Positions 26,596-36,449 of a DNA stretch of 36,449 nt are shown here, one piece after another. The translations under genes were made by a program, and so were the position numbers. Below the pieces are notes generated by a model that saw only the letters and a list, made by a program, of their open reading frames with translations, was not told the origin of the DNA and searched no databases. Origin of the DNA: Actinomycetota bacterium (GTDB lineage Bacteria > Actinomycetota > Actinomycetes > Nanopelagicales > Nanopelagicaceae); NCBI GenBank assembly GCA_003151395.1, contig PLXJ01000010.1:1-36449 (forward strand), written 5' to 3'. Positions within the stretch are counted from its first letter, which is position 1. Each line of letters starts with the position of its first letter.

Positions 26596-26802
26596 ATGAA
26601 AGGCACACTCAGCATCGTGGGCTTTGGTCTTTCGACCATCGGTCCCGGTACCGCTACTGGTTTAATCTTCGCGGCTTACATCAATGGCGTTGCTCGCCAG
26701 CCAGAAGCACGTAGCATCTTGCAGCCAATAGCCTTCCTTGGCTTTGCGCTAGCAGAAGCGCTCGCGATTTTCGGCCTCGTTCTCGCCTTCGTTCTTAAAT
26801 AA
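26596..26802 (+). CDS. atpE: ATP synthase Fo subunit c
   Basis: The 68-residue hairpin protein forms the rotor ring. Helix 1 holds the Gly-rich [20 protein letters not shown], the polar loop is ARQPEAR, and helix 2 carries the ion-binding carboxylate E54 in [17 protein letters not shown]. The residue after E54 is Ala, without the Ser/Thr typical of sodium-type rings, so a proton-driven enzyme is expected. ATG 26596 follows AAGGGA (26585-26590) at good spacing; a TTG at 26581 is in frame but less likely. Confidence 0.96.
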   Translation: MKGTLSIVGFGLSTIGPGTATGLIFAAYINGVARQPEARSILQPIAFLGFALAEALAIFGLVLAFVLK

Positions 26803-26837
26803 GCGGTAGTTCACTCGTTACGGAGTAGAAGTCACAT

Positions 26838-27383
26838 ATGAGCACACATTTGTTTATCAGAGCAGCAGCTGCGGCTGATGGTCCTAGCCCGGTTGTCCCA
26901 AAACCAGCTGAGATCATCGTTGGCTTAATTGCTTTCTCGATTCTCTTTATTCTGCTAAAACTTAAAGCAGTGCCTATGTTTGAAAAGGCATATGCAGCAC
27001 GCACCAGCGCCATCCAAGGTGGAATGGAACGTGCAGAGGCTGCTCAACTCGCGGCTGAAGCGGCACTTCGCACTTACACGGAGCAACTCAAAGAAGCCCG
27101 TGGCGAGGCGCAAGAAATTCGTGAGGAAGCTCGAGTTCAGGGAGCTGCAATCATCGAGGATCTTCGCGGGCGTGCCCAAGAAGAGGCAAACCGAATTACA
27201 GCCGCCGCTCGCGCTTCGATCGAAGCCGAACGCCAACAAGCCATCTCATCACTTCGTCATGAAGTCGGTGCGTTAGCCACAGAATTAGCATCCAAGATTG
27301 TTGGGGAGGCACTTGAAGATCAAGTTCGCCAATCCGGAATCGTTGATCGCTTCCTCTCTGAATTGGAGAAGAGCGAAAAGTGA
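26838..27383 (+). CDS. atpF: ATP synthase Fo subunit b
   Basis: Subunit b is the peripheral stalk that holds F1 against the rotor. The 181-residue protein has one N-terminal membrane helix (IIVGLIAFSILFILLKLKAV, residues about 26-45) and then a long, charged, Ala/Glu/Arg-rich helix predicted to form a coiled coil. The first twenty residues are Ala/Pro-rich and precede the membrane helix, as in other actinobacterial b subunits. It is a separate gene, not the b-delta fusion of mycobacteria. It overlaps atpH by four bases. Confidence 0.95.
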   Translation: MSTHLFIRAAAAADGPSPVVPKPAEIIVGLIAFSILFILLKLKAVPMFEKAYAARTSAIQGGMERAEAAQLAAEAALRTYTEQLKEARGEAQEIREEARVQGAAIIEDLRGRAQEEANRITAAARASIEAERQQAISSLRHEVGALATELASKIVGEALEDQVRQSGIVDRFLSELEKSEK

Positions 27384-28207
27384 TTTCACTTGGTGGTAAT
27401 AGTCGTCAGTCACTCGCGAGTCTTCGCGATCTCTTAGATGAGAAGCTTAAAGGCTTGTCATCGGCTGATTGCACCGCCGTTTCAACAGATCTCTTTATCG
27501 TGCTTAATTCACTCAATTCATCAATCGGACTTCGTCGGGCGCTCACAGACCCTTCACGTGATGTGCAGTCGAAGTCGGTACTTGTGAATGAACTCTTTGA
27601 AAGTGTCATTTCTAAGCGAGTTCTGGCTCTGCTTGTAGAAGCCGTTTCAGTGCGTTGGTCATCCCCGGTAGATGTTGCCAGCGCAATTGAACAACTTGCC
27701 ATCGAAGCTGAAGCGACCGCAGCGAACGCTGAAGGCGTTTTAGATCGTGTTCAAGATGAACTCTTTGTATTCAGTCGATCTCTGGCAACTAATCAAGAGT
27801 TGCGAAAGATTCTAGGTGATCGCGTCGGTTCTGCGGAAGGCAAACAAGAGTTAGTCACCTCGCTCCTTGGCAATAAGGCTGCACCTTCAACAGTGCGCCT
27901 ATTAATCCACCTAGTAAATGGGTTGGCTTGGCGAAATATCGATGCCGTGGAAGAAATTTATATAGATGCGGTCGCAGCCCGCCGTAACAGGCTCATCGTC
28001 TTGGTCAGCACGCGTTCCCCGCTCACTGCAGCACAGACCGAGAAGTTGTCACAAGTAATGTCCCAGCAGGTGGGACAACCTGTCCACCTCAATTTTCATA
28101 TCGATCCTTCAATCATTGGCGGGGTATCAATTCGCTTTGCCGATGAAATTGTCGATGGAACTATCAGCACCCGTTTAGCAGAAGCTGGTCGAGCACTAGC
28201 AGTTTAG
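27380..28207 (+). CDS. atpH: ATP synthase F1 subunit delta
   Basis: Delta joins the b stalk to the top of F1. The 275-residue protein starts at GTG 27380 in a GTGA overlap with atpF. It is longer than the roughly 180-residue delta of most bacteria, as is usual in actinobacteria, with an N-terminal helical extension. The C-terminal part carries the recognisable family end VHLNFHIDPSIIGGVSIRFADEIVDGTISTRL. Sequence conservation is otherwise low. Confidence 0.93.
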   Translation: MISLGGNSRQSLASLRDLLDEKLKGLSSADCTAVSTDLFIVLNSLNSSIGLRRALTDPSRDVQSKSVLVNELFESVISKRVLALLVEAVSVRWSSPVDVASAIEQLAIEAEATAANAEGVLDRVQDELFVFSRSLATNQELRKILGDRVGSAEGKQELVTSLLGNKAAPSTVRLLIHLVNGLAWRNIDAVEEIYIDAVAARRNRLIVLVSTRSPLTAAQTEKLSQVMSQQVGQPVHLNFHIDPSIIGGVSIRFADEIVDGTISTRLAEAGRALAV

Positions 28208-28216
28208 GTTTTCTCA

Positions 28217-28242
28217 GGTCAGCGACTGTCTGACAGGGGACC
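28217..28242 (+). promoter_or_regulatory. RNA hairpin in the atpH-atpA spacer
   Basis: GTCAG (28218-28222) can pair with CTGAC (28230-28234), and an alternative outer pairing joins GGTC (28217-28220) to GACC (28239-28242). These are mutually exclusive arms. The strong ribosome-binding site GAGGAGA (28251-28257) follows, ahead of atpA. The structure could mark a processing site between delta, needed once per enzyme, and alpha, needed three times. Confidence 0.35.
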
Positions 28243-28261
28243 ATAGTTAGAGGAGAAAAAG

Positions 28262-29812
28262 ATGGCCGAACTTACAATCAGTCCCGAAGAGATTCGCGAT
28301 GCCCTGGCAAAGTATGTAGCTGCATACAATCCCAGCACCGCTGCGCGCGACGAGGTAGGAACGGTTACCGAAGCAGGCGATGGCATTGCTCGTGTTGAAG
28401 GTCTACCTTCAACGATGACAAACGAACTTTTAAAGTTCGAAAATGGAACCCTTGGACTAGCGCTAAACCTTGATATTCGTGAGATCGGTGTTGTAATTCT
28501 CGGAGAATTTACCGGGATTGAAGAAGGCACGACCGTTAGAGGTACCGGAGAAATTCTTTCGGTTCCAGTTGGCGACGATTTCTTGGGACGCGTTGTTGAT
28601 CCGCTTGGACGTCCAATTGACGGTAAAGGCGAAATCAAGGCCGAAGCCATGCGAGCCTTGGAACTCCAAGCTCCATCGGTGGTCCAGCGCCAGCCTGTTA
28701 AAGAGCCACTCCAAACAGGTATCAAAGCAATTGATGCGATGACAGCTATCGGACGTGGACAACGTCAGTTGATCATTGGTGATCGCCAGACCGGTAAGAC
28801 AGCCATTGCGATCGACACGATCATTAACCAAAAAGAGAATTGGCTCTCTGGGGATCCAAAGAAGCAAGTTAAATGTATTTATGTCGCGATCGGTCAGAAA
28901 GGTTCGACCATTGCTTCTGTCAAGGGCGCACTGGAAGAAGCTGGAGCAATGGAGTACACCACGATCGTGGCATCTCCTGCCTCTGATCCGGCAGGCTTTA
29001 AATATTTGGCTCCATATACTGGTTCGGCCATCGGACAACATTGGATGTATGCGGGCCAGCATGTATTAATTATTTTTGATGATCTTTCAAAGCAAGCAGA
29101 GGCTTATCGTTCGGTCTCTTTGCTCCTTCGCCGGCCACCAGGTCGCGAGGCTTACCCTGGCGACGTCTTCTACTTGCACTCACGTCTACTCGAACGTTGC
29201 GCAAAACTTTCTGATGAGCTCGGCGGCGGGTCAATGACTGGTTTACCAATTATTGAAACAAAGGGAAATGACGTTTCTGCCTTTATTCCTACCAACGTAA
29301 TTTCGATTACCGATGGTCAGTGCTTCCTTGAAACCGACCTCTTTAACGCCGGTGTGCGTCCCGCTATTAACGTAGGTATATCGGTATCTCGCGTTGGTGG
29401 ATCTGCGCAAACAAAGGCAATCAAAAAAATTGCCGGTCGCTTGCGTCTTGATCTTGCTCAGTATCGCGAACTCGAAGCTTTCGCAGCTTTTGGTTCCGAC
29501 CTTGACGCAGCCTCAAAAGCGCAATTAGAGCGCGGTGCCCGTATGGTCGAACTCTTGAAGCAAGGCCAATACTCACCTTATTCAGTAGAGCAAGAAGTAG
29601 TTTCAATCTGGGCTGGAACATCAGGAAATATGGATTCCGTTGCTGTTTCAGATATTCGCCGATTTGAGCGGGAATTATTAGATTACATTGCGCTTTCGCA
29701 TCCAGCGATCTTTGAAGTAATCTCTAGCACCCGCGAGCTCTCCGATGACACAATCGCGGCGCTTCAAAAGGCGATTGATTCCTTCAAGGGCCAGTTCGGT
29801 GCAGGAAACTAA
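28262..29812 (+). CDS. atpA: ATP synthase F1 subunit alpha
   Basis: Alpha carries the non-catalytic nucleotide sites and alternates with beta. The 516-residue protein has the P-loop GDRQTGKT at residues 173-180, [20 protein letters not shown]-like N-terminal beta barrel sequence, and [17 protein letters not shown], which includes the conserved arginine finger region. GAGGAGA lies just before the ATG. Length and motif order match the family. Confidence 0.98.
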   Translation: MAELTISPEEIRDALAKYVAAYNPSTAARDEVGTVTEAGDGIARVEGLPSTMTNELLKFENGTLGLALNLDIREIGVVILGEFTGIEEGTTVRGTGEILSVPVGDDFLGRVVDPLGRPIDGKGEIKAEAMRALELQAPSVVQRQPVKEPLQTGIKAIDAMTAIGRGQRQLIIGDRQTGKTAIAIDTIINQKENWLSGDPKKQVKCIYVAIGQKGSTIASVKGALEEAGAMEYTTIVASPASDPAGFKYLAPYTGSAIGQHWMYAGQHVLIIFDDLSKQAEAYRSVSLLLRRPPGREAYPGDVFYLHSRLLERCAKLSDELGGGSMTGLPIIETKGNDVSAFIPTNVISITDGQCFLETDLFNAGVRPAINVGISVSRVGGSAQTKAIKKIAGRLRLDLAQYRELEAFAAFGSDLDAASKAQLERGARMVELLKQGQYSPYSVEQEVVSIWAGTSGNMDSVAVSDIRRFERELLDYIALSHPAIFEVISSTRELSDDTIAALQKAIDSFKGQFGAGN

Positions 29813-29819
29813 CTAACTC

Positions 29820-32188
<2,369 letters not shown>

Positions 32189-32191
32189 TTG

Positions 32192-32452
32192 ATGTCCGCT
32201 ACAAAACTGACTGTTGAGGTAGTCTCACCCGAAAAACTTATCTGGTCGGGTGAGGCAACCATGGTCTCTGCAAAGACTCTGGATGGAAATATTGGAATAC
32301 TTGTTGACCACATCTCGCTTTTAGGTGTACTAGAGCCAGGTGTTGTAAGTATCAAGGCTGAAGATGGTTCTGTAGCAGATTTCAATATGGCAGATGGCTT
32401 TATATCGGTGAATAAAAACCGAGTTTCAATTCTGGGAGAACAAGTTAAATAA
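32192..32452 (+). CDS. atpC: ATP synthase F1 subunit epsilon, lacking the C-terminal helical domain
   Basis: Epsilon binds gamma and the c-ring. The 86-residue product covers only the N-terminal beta sandwich: [24 protein letters not shown], then [21 protein letters not shown], ending [17 protein letters not shown]. Most epsilons continue for about 40-50 residues into two helices that inhibit ATP hydrolysis; that part is absent here. The ATG follows AAAGG (32179-32183) at eight bases; a TTG one codon earlier is possible. The 3' end overlaps the convergent murA by eight bases. Confidence 0.93.
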   Translation: MSATKLTVEVVSPEKLIWSGEATMVSAKTLDGNIGILVDHISLLGVLEPGVVSIKAEDGSVADFNMADGFISVNKNRVSILGEQVK

Positions 32453-33713
32453 GTTCCACATCTGCGCCCAGTGAGCGCAGATCGACCGCAAAGTTTGGGT
32501 ATCCGCGTTCAATATGGAACGCATCTTCAACGATTGTTATCCCCTCTGCCACGAGCGCGGCTAGAACCAGCCCGGCGCCAGCTCTAATGTCCGTTGCTAT
32601 TACAGGTGCTCCGGAGAGGAGGGCAGTTCCCGTAATCGCCGCGTGATGACCGTCCACGGTGATATTTGCCCCCAGCCGGCGCAACTCGTTGACGAACATG
32701 AAGCGGGCTTCAAAGACATTCTCGGTGACGATCGCGCTACCTTGAGCGATTGAATTGAGTGAGATTGCCATTGGCTGAAGGTCGGTGGGAAAGCCGGGGT
32801 AGGGCAAGGTAGCGACATCAATCGCCAACGGGCGTCTATCCATTTTCACTCGGAATCCATCTGTCGTGGAGGTAATGACTGCGCCAGCGGCAACCAATTT
32901 ATCAAGTGGAATCTCCAAGTGATCAGAACGCCCGCCTTTTATGGTGATATCTCCTTGGGTCATAGCGGCGGCAAATGCCCAGGTTCCCGTGACAATTCGA
33001 TCGGGAAGCGTGGAGTGAACCGCCGGTTTTAACGACTCGACTCCTTCTATGACTAGGGTGGAACTCCCCAAGCCTTCAATCTGTGCGCCCATCGCGGTTA
33101 GATATTCACCTAAATCAATAATGTCTGGTTCGCGGGCAACGTTGTACAAAGTTGTTGTGCCTTTGGCAAGGATGGCCGCGGTCATCAAATTCTCGGTGGC
33201 TCCAACGCTGGGAAAAACTAACTCAAACTCTGCTCCCATTAAACCATTCGGTGCGCTCGCAATAATGTAACCGTGTTCAAACTTGATCGTTGCGCCGAGC
33301 GCCTCTAAACCAGCAATATGATAATCGAGTCCCCGTGATCCAATCGCGTCCCCACCGGGCAGAGATATTTCGGCTATTCCCACCCGGGTTAGAAGTGGTC
33401 CAAGGACGTTAATAGACGCGCGCATTTTCCGAACTAATTCATATTCTGCTTTGTGACCAGGTTCTTCCGGCACATCAATGACCATCGTGTGAGTCGCACG
33501 ATCGAACGCAATTGTGCAGCCAAGGCGCGTCAGGAGATCGGACATAATTTCAACGTCCGCAATTTGAGGTACGTTGTGTAGGACATTCTTACCGGGAGCT
33601 AAGAGTGAGACGGCCATCAATTTGAGCGCGGAATTCTTGGCACCAGTAACCGTTACCTCGCCCGCTAACCGCACTGGACCAACGATGCGAAGCGTTGCCG
33701 AATTTTCCGCCAT
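32445..33713 (-). CDS. murA: UDP-N-acetylglucosamine 1-carboxyvinyltransferase with Asp at the catalytic Cys position
   Basis: MurA transfers enolpyruvate from PEP to UDP-GlcNAc, the first committed step of peptidoglycan synthesis. The 422-residue protein has [15 protein letters not shown] at the N-terminus, [14 protein letters not shown], and [10 protein letters not shown]. In the active loop [10 protein letters not shown], residue 122 is Asp where most bacteria have the Cys that fosfomycin alkylates. Mycobacterial MurA has the same Asp and is fosfomycin-insensitive. A perfect GGAGGTGAT precedes the ATG. The gene lies opposite the adenosyltransferase, as in mycobacteria. Confidence 0.97.
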   Translation of the reverse strand: MAENSATLRIVGPVRLAGEVTVTGAKNSALKLMAVSLLAPGKNVLHNVPQIADVEIMSDLLTRLGCTIAFDRATHTMVIDVPEEPGHKAEYELVRKMRASINVLGPLLTRVGIAEISLPGGDAIGSRGLDYHIAGLEALGATIKFEHGYIIASAPNGLMGAEFELVFPSVGATENLMTAAILAKGTTTLYNVAREPDIIDLGEYLTAMGAQIEGLGSSTLVIEGVESLKPAVHSTLPDRIVTGTWAFAAAMTQGDITIKGGRSDHLEIPLDKLVAAGAVITSTTDGFRVKMDRRPLAIDVATLPYPGFPTDLQPMAISLNSIAQGSAIVTENVFEARFMFVNELRRLGANITVDGHHAAITGTALLSGAPVIATDIRAGAGLVLAALVAEGITIVEDAFHIERGYPNFAVDLRSLGADVELI

Positions 33714-33715
33714 AC

Positions 33716-33724
33716 ATCACCTCC
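33716..33724 (-). promoter_or_regulatory. Strong Shine-Dalgarno site of murA
   Basis: On the minus strand GGAGGTGAT, a nine-base match to the anti-Shine-Dalgarno end of 16S rRNA, ends two bases before the murA ATG (33713-33711), with the GGAGG core six bases away. It is the best ribosome-binding site in the window, against many genes here with none. Confidence 0.8.
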
Positions 33725-33742
33725 GCCGCCAGTTAACCAAAT

Positions 33743-33771
33743 TTGAGTGGTCTCATAGTAGTTGCTCTAAT
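33743..33771 (+). promoter_or_regulatory. Promoter of the cobalamin adenosyltransferase gene
   Basis: TTGAGT (33743-33748) and TCTAAT (33766-33771) are 17 bases apart, four and five matches out of six to the sigma-70 consensus. Transcription should begin near 33778-33783, at or within a few bases of the ATG at 33783, and that gene has no Shine-Dalgarno sequence. It lies in the 69-base gap with the divergent murA. Confidence 0.6.
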
Positions 33772-33782
33772 AGGCTCATCCC

Positions 33783-34358
33783 ATGGTTAATTTGACTCGG
33801 ATTTACACAAAAACTGGTGATGATGGAACAACTTCTCTAGGAGACATGAGTCGTACCTCTAAAAATGACCCACGACTTGAGGCGTATGCCGATGTAGATG
33901 AAGTAAATTCTGCGATCGGCGTGGCCCTTTCACTTGGGTCGATAACTGATGAAGTAGTAAGGGCTCTGCTTGTCCGCGTACAGAATGATCTCTTTGATGT
34001 TGGTGCGGATTTATCAACACCTGTGATTGACGAACCAAAGGTTGAGCCGCTTCGCGTTACAGAGGAACAAATTACCTATCTTGAGAAACAAATTGATAGT
34101 TTTAATGCTGAACTTTCAGAACTTCGTTCCTTTGTTCTCCCATCCGGAACTCCTTCAGCATCTTTGCTGCATGTAGCAAGAACCGTCACCAGACGAGCCG
34201 AGCGCTCAACGTGGCATGCAATTCATTCTTTTGGCGGCGGCGTTAATCCGTTAACCGCAAAGTATCTCAATCGCTTATCTGATCTGCTCTTTGTACTGGC
34301 GCGGTATGCAAATCGCGAATTGGGGGATGTGCTCTGGGTTCCGGGTGCAAATCGTTAA
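33783..34358 (+). CDS. Cob(I)alamin adenosyltransferase, PduO type
   Basis: This enzyme adenosylates cob(I)alamin with ATP to make coenzyme B12. The 191-residue protein has the PduO ATP-binding start RIYTKTGDDGTTSLGDMSR, the EAYADVDEVNSAIG motif, and the TRRAERSTWHAI and NRLSDLLFVLARYANRE motifs. Its position next to murA and atpC is shared with mycobacteria. No cobalamin-using enzyme or B12 riboswitch is in this window, so it implies uptake and use of the cofactor elsewhere. Confidence 0.94.
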   Translation: MVNLTRIYTKTGDDGTTSLGDMSRTSKNDPRLEAYADVDEVNSAIGVALSLGSITDEVVRALLVRVQNDLFDVGADLSTPVIDEPKVEPLRVTEEQITYLEKQIDSFNAELSELRSFVLPSGTPSASLLHVARTVTRRAERSTWHAIHSFGGGVNPLTAKYLNRLSDLLFVLARYANRELGDVLWVPGANR

Positions 34359-34365
34359 TAAGTAT

Positions 34366-35169
34366 TTAAGAATTGCTTGGCGATGGCGATGGCGATGGGG
34401 TCGGAGTTGCACTTGACGCAACTGTAAAGGAAGTACTTGGAACCGGGTCAGTGGAAGGACCTATTCCACATAGGGCATGAATTGCTGTGAACCGTATTCC
34501 AGTTTGCAAAGGAACTGGACTCACTAAAAATATCGTTTGAATTGTTTTTGCGGCCGCGCCATTTTCAAAGGTGGTTAAATCCCCAAGGCTAACTCTTGCA
34601 GTCGGAGTGCTCGGATCTATACCGGTGATTGTGGCGGAAATTCGCCACCAGGTGCATTTTTCGGTAGATCCAACGAGTATTGCCGCGCACGCATACGCCG
34701 GCGCCGAAGGGTTTTTGGGATCTAGGGCACAACTATTTATCGCAGCGGTGGGATTTTTCATGGCGGAAAGGATTCCAATTAATTCCGCTCCCGTCGGAAC
34801 TCTTGCGTAAGCACTGCCGATCGAGGTGTAACCAACTGGTGGCCATTTTGGTTTGGGAGAAGGTTGAACTCTTTTAGGAACAGCTTTGTGATAAATGTGG
34901 GGAGGTTGAACAACTTTCTTTTTTGCAACAGCTACTTTTTTCTTTGTCGCGGTTATTTTTTTAGGAGCAAGAACTTTCGTTTTCTTCGTAGTCGTGACCT
35001 TTTTCTTGAGGGGGACTTTCTTCGCAACGGCTTTCTTTGGTTTCGACGGCGTCGCTATTTTCTTGGTTGTCGTAGTTTTCGGTGTCGGTTTCGGGGCGGT
35101 GGCCATCGCTTGGGATATTCCAATGCACTGCAAGGCGATAAGAACTATCGCCACCTTGCGCAAATTCAC
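34366..35169 (-). CDS. Secreted protein with Lys/Thr-rich histone-like region, unknown function
   Basis: I do not recognise a family. From GTG 35169, which overlaps the permease stop by four bases (GTGA), the product has 267 residues; GTG 35181 is an alternative. A signal peptide ([22 protein letters not shown]) ends with an AMA-like cleavage site. It has no proper lipobox, since Gln precedes the Cys. Residues about 25-95 are built of Lys, Thr, Ala and Pro in KKV/TTTKK/AVAKK-type repeats. A folded C-terminal part of about 140 residues with four cysteines follows (ACAAILVGSTEKCTWWRISATI), then a Pro-Ser tail. The cationic part may bind wall polymers or nucleic acid. Confidence 0.7.
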   Translation of the reverse strand: MNLRKVAIVLIALQCIGISQAMATAPKPTPKTTTTKKIATPSKPKKAVAKKVPLKKKVTTTKKTKVLAPKKITATKKKVAVAKKKVVQPPHIYHKAVPKRVQPSPKPKWPPVGYTSIGSAYARVPTGAELIGILSAMKNPTAAINSCALDPKNPSAPAYACAAILVGSTEKCTWWRISATITGIDPSTPTARVSLGDLTTFENGAAAKTIQTIFLVSPVPLQTGIRFTAIHALCGIGPSTDPVPSTSFTVASSATPTPSPSPSPSNS

Positions 35170-35948
35170 TGCCGCGACCACTTAAAGGAACGCGCCGCCA
35201 AGAACGTTCCAGCCACTAGCCAGGCGACTAATACAATTGCAATCTTCCCAATCTCCCACTTGTGGGCCACCTCTTGCAATGCAAAGTTATTAGGGAGAAA
35301 AACAGAGCGCATACCTTGAGTAAGCCATTTGAGTGGAAAGAGCGCCGCAAATTGCTGCATCCAACTGGGCAGGCTCGAAAAGACAAAGAAAACCCCGCTG
35401 ATGAATTGAAGAACTATGACGAATGGAGAAACAACGGCCGGTGCTCCACGCCCGCTTTTAATAATGCCCGCTAGCGCAATTCCGAGGACGGTCGAACAGG
35501 CAGAGCCAAGCACCACGAGCCAGGTAAAGCGAAACCAGAGCGCACCGCTGTGTGGAAGATGGAGATGGAAAAAGAGCGCGCCAAAAAGCAACAACATAAT
35601 TACTTGGACGATCATGGCGAGAAAAACCAAAATTGCTTTTCCGATGAAAAATGAAATCGGAGACATCGGAGTTCCGCGAAGCCGCTTAAGCGCCCCATTG
35701 TCTCGCTCAATCGGAATATTGATTGCTAATTGTTGAAATCCACTATTGACGAGTCCGGAAGCGATCATTCCTGCGACGAAATATTGACTAAAGGTGACCC
35801 CAGGGGCGATCGTATTTCGAAATACGCTTCCAAATATAAAGAGAAGCAGGACTGGAAAGAAAAGTGTAAAGATAACCGACTCGCGCTGCCGGAGGAATTG
35901 TTTGACCTCTATATTTCCTCGGAGAAGTCCAAGTCTGATGGTATTCAT
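35166..35948 (-). CDS. ABC-2 type transporter permease
   Basis: The 260-residue protein has about six membrane segments and the ABC-2 layout: an N-terminal [36 protein letters not shown], then the [21 protein letters not shown] cytoplasmic element, and the late [31 protein letters not shown] segment of DrrB/NodJ-like exporters. It pairs with the ATPase whose stop overlaps its ATG (ATGA). Substrates may be a drug, lipid or wall precursor; nothing in the sequence decides. The downstream secreted protein is coupled to it. Confidence 0.92.
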   Translation of the reverse strand: MNTIRLGLLRGNIEVKQFLRQRESVIFTLFFPVLLLFIFGSVFRNTIAPGVTFSQYFVAGMIASGLVNSGFQQLAINIPIERDNGALKRLRGTPMSPISFFIGKAILVFLAMIVQVIMLLLFGALFFHLHLPHSGALWFRFTWLVVLGSACSTVLGIALAGIIKSGRGAPAVVSPFVIVLQFISGVFFVFSSLPSWMQQFAALFPLKWLTQGMRSVFLPNNFALQEVAHKWEIGKIAIVLVAWLVAGTFLAARSFKWSRQ

Positions 35949-36449
35949 GATTGATCTTCAATCATTGTCAGGTAGATGTCTTCAAGTGATGGCCTGGTTA
36001 CGGTCAGCTCTGGGATATCGCCGTTGAAACGGGAAGCGATTTCTATGACATCGTGAGTGGGATTCTCTGAGATTTTTTTCTGGGTCGTGCCATTTTCTAA
36101 CCAGCTGATTGTTGCTTTTGCTAGGTGACGTCCACCGAGTGTTGAGGGAGTCGCAATTTCAATAATCTTGCCGGCGCTAATCACTGCGACGCGGTCGGCT
36201 AGCGCTTCGGCTTCATCCAGATAATGAGTAGTAAGAAGAATCGTTGTACCTTCTGCCTTAAGTGTGCGGATCAAATCCCAAAATGCGCGACGGGCTTCTG
36301 GATCAAAACCGGTGGTTGGTTCATCGAGGAAGAGGATTTCGGGAGAGCCGATAATTCCCAGGGCTACGTCGAGCCGTCTGCGTTGGCCACCAGAGAGAGT
36401 TCGAATTCTGGCATCGCGCTTTTCGGTTAAACCAACCTGGCTAATGACG
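35945..36449 (-). CDS. ABC transporter ATP-binding protein (5' end outside window)
   Basis: The frame runs into the right edge, so about 167 C-terminal residues are present, starting [11 protein letters not shown]. They include the signature [15 protein letters not shown], the Walker [17 protein letters not shown], and the switch histidine in [17 protein letters not shown]. The tail [12 protein letters not shown] is the C-terminal motif of DrrA/CcmA-like ATPases that energise ABC-2 exporters. The P-loop lies beyond the window. It forms an operon with the permease and the secreted protein. Confidence 0.93.
   Translation of the reverse strand, partial: VISQVGLTEKRDARIRTLSGGQRRRLDVALGIIGSPEILFLDEPTTGFDPEARRAFWDLIRTLKAEGTTILLTTHYLDEAEALADRVAVISAGKIIEIATPSTLGGRHLAKATISWLENGTTQKKISENPTHDVIEIASRFNGDIPELTVTRPSLEDIYLTMIEDQS

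Noticed and set aside
28463-29062. Minus-strand open frame of 199 codons opposite atpA
   Set aside because: Shadow of the highly conserved alpha subunit; its composition is odd (Cys/His/Trp-rich) and it matches no family.
35090-35115. Lipoprotein signal in the secreted Lys-rich protein
   Set aside because: The residue before the Cys is Gln (ALQC), which lipoprotein signal peptidase does not accept; an AMA-type cleavage is more likely.

Overview
This 36 kb window is a compact chromosomal segment of an actinobacterium. The evidence is gene order and lineage-typical genes: rpsO-pnp-M16 protease-dapB, thyX-dapA-RNase J-ftsK-rodZ-like-pgsA-cinA-clgR, DUF3046-recA-recX-miaB-miaA-dapF-hflX, and wecA-type transferase-atp operon-murA-cobalamin adenosyltransferase. 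Supporting signs are a ClgR-type regulator, a GAAC-N4-GTTC SOS box before recA, and a MurA with Asp in place of the catalytic Cys. Base composition looks moderate rather than GC-rich, genes are nearly back to back, and no non-coding gap exceeds about 170 bases. This suggests a streamlined free-living lineage such as the freshwater acI group (Nanopelagicales: Planktophila/Nanopelagicus-like). That placement is inference.

Layout. 1-176: end of a probable glutamine synthetase-family gene. 309-5256 (+): rpsO, a highly structured pnp leader, pnp, an M16 peptidase, dapB and a mycoredoxin-like gene. 5253-6227 (-): an azlC/azlD amino-acid exporter pair. 6260-14255 (+): thyX, dapA, rnj, ftsK, rodZ-like, pgsA, cinA, clgR. 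14296-15295 (+): a TetR regulator, DUF3046 and DUF167. 15464-21628 (+): recA (behind an SOS box), recX, miaB, miaA, dapF, hflX. 21625-24703 (+): a degenerate YrdC-fold gene, glyA and a WecA-like transferase. 24739-32452 (+): an atpZ-atpI-atpZ cassette and the F1Fo ATP synthase genes atpBEFHAGDC. 32445-33713 (-): murA. 33783-34358 (+): cobalamin adenosyltransferase. 34366-36449 (-): an ABC-2 exporter and a secreted Lys/Thr-rich protein.

Functional themes are RNA processing and turnover (S15, PNPase, RNase J, MiaA/B, HflX), the meso-diaminopimelate/lysine and peptidoglycan pathway (DapA, DapB, DapF, MurA), one-carbon and thymidylate metabolism (ThyX, GlyA), DNA segregation and repair (FtsK, RecA, RecX), and energy conversion (ATP synthase). 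Many neighbours overlap by ATGA or GTGA, so translational coupling is probably the main organising principle.

I found no CRISPR array, insertion sequence, prophage, rRNA or tRNA. No wholly new multi-gene system is evident. The observations most worth a second look are a YrdC-family protein that has lost its catalytic signatures, two AtpZ-like genes flanking atpI, an ATP synthase epsilon subunit without its C-terminal domain, the large rpsO-pnp cloverleaf, and the exported polycationic protein after the ABC-2 transporter.
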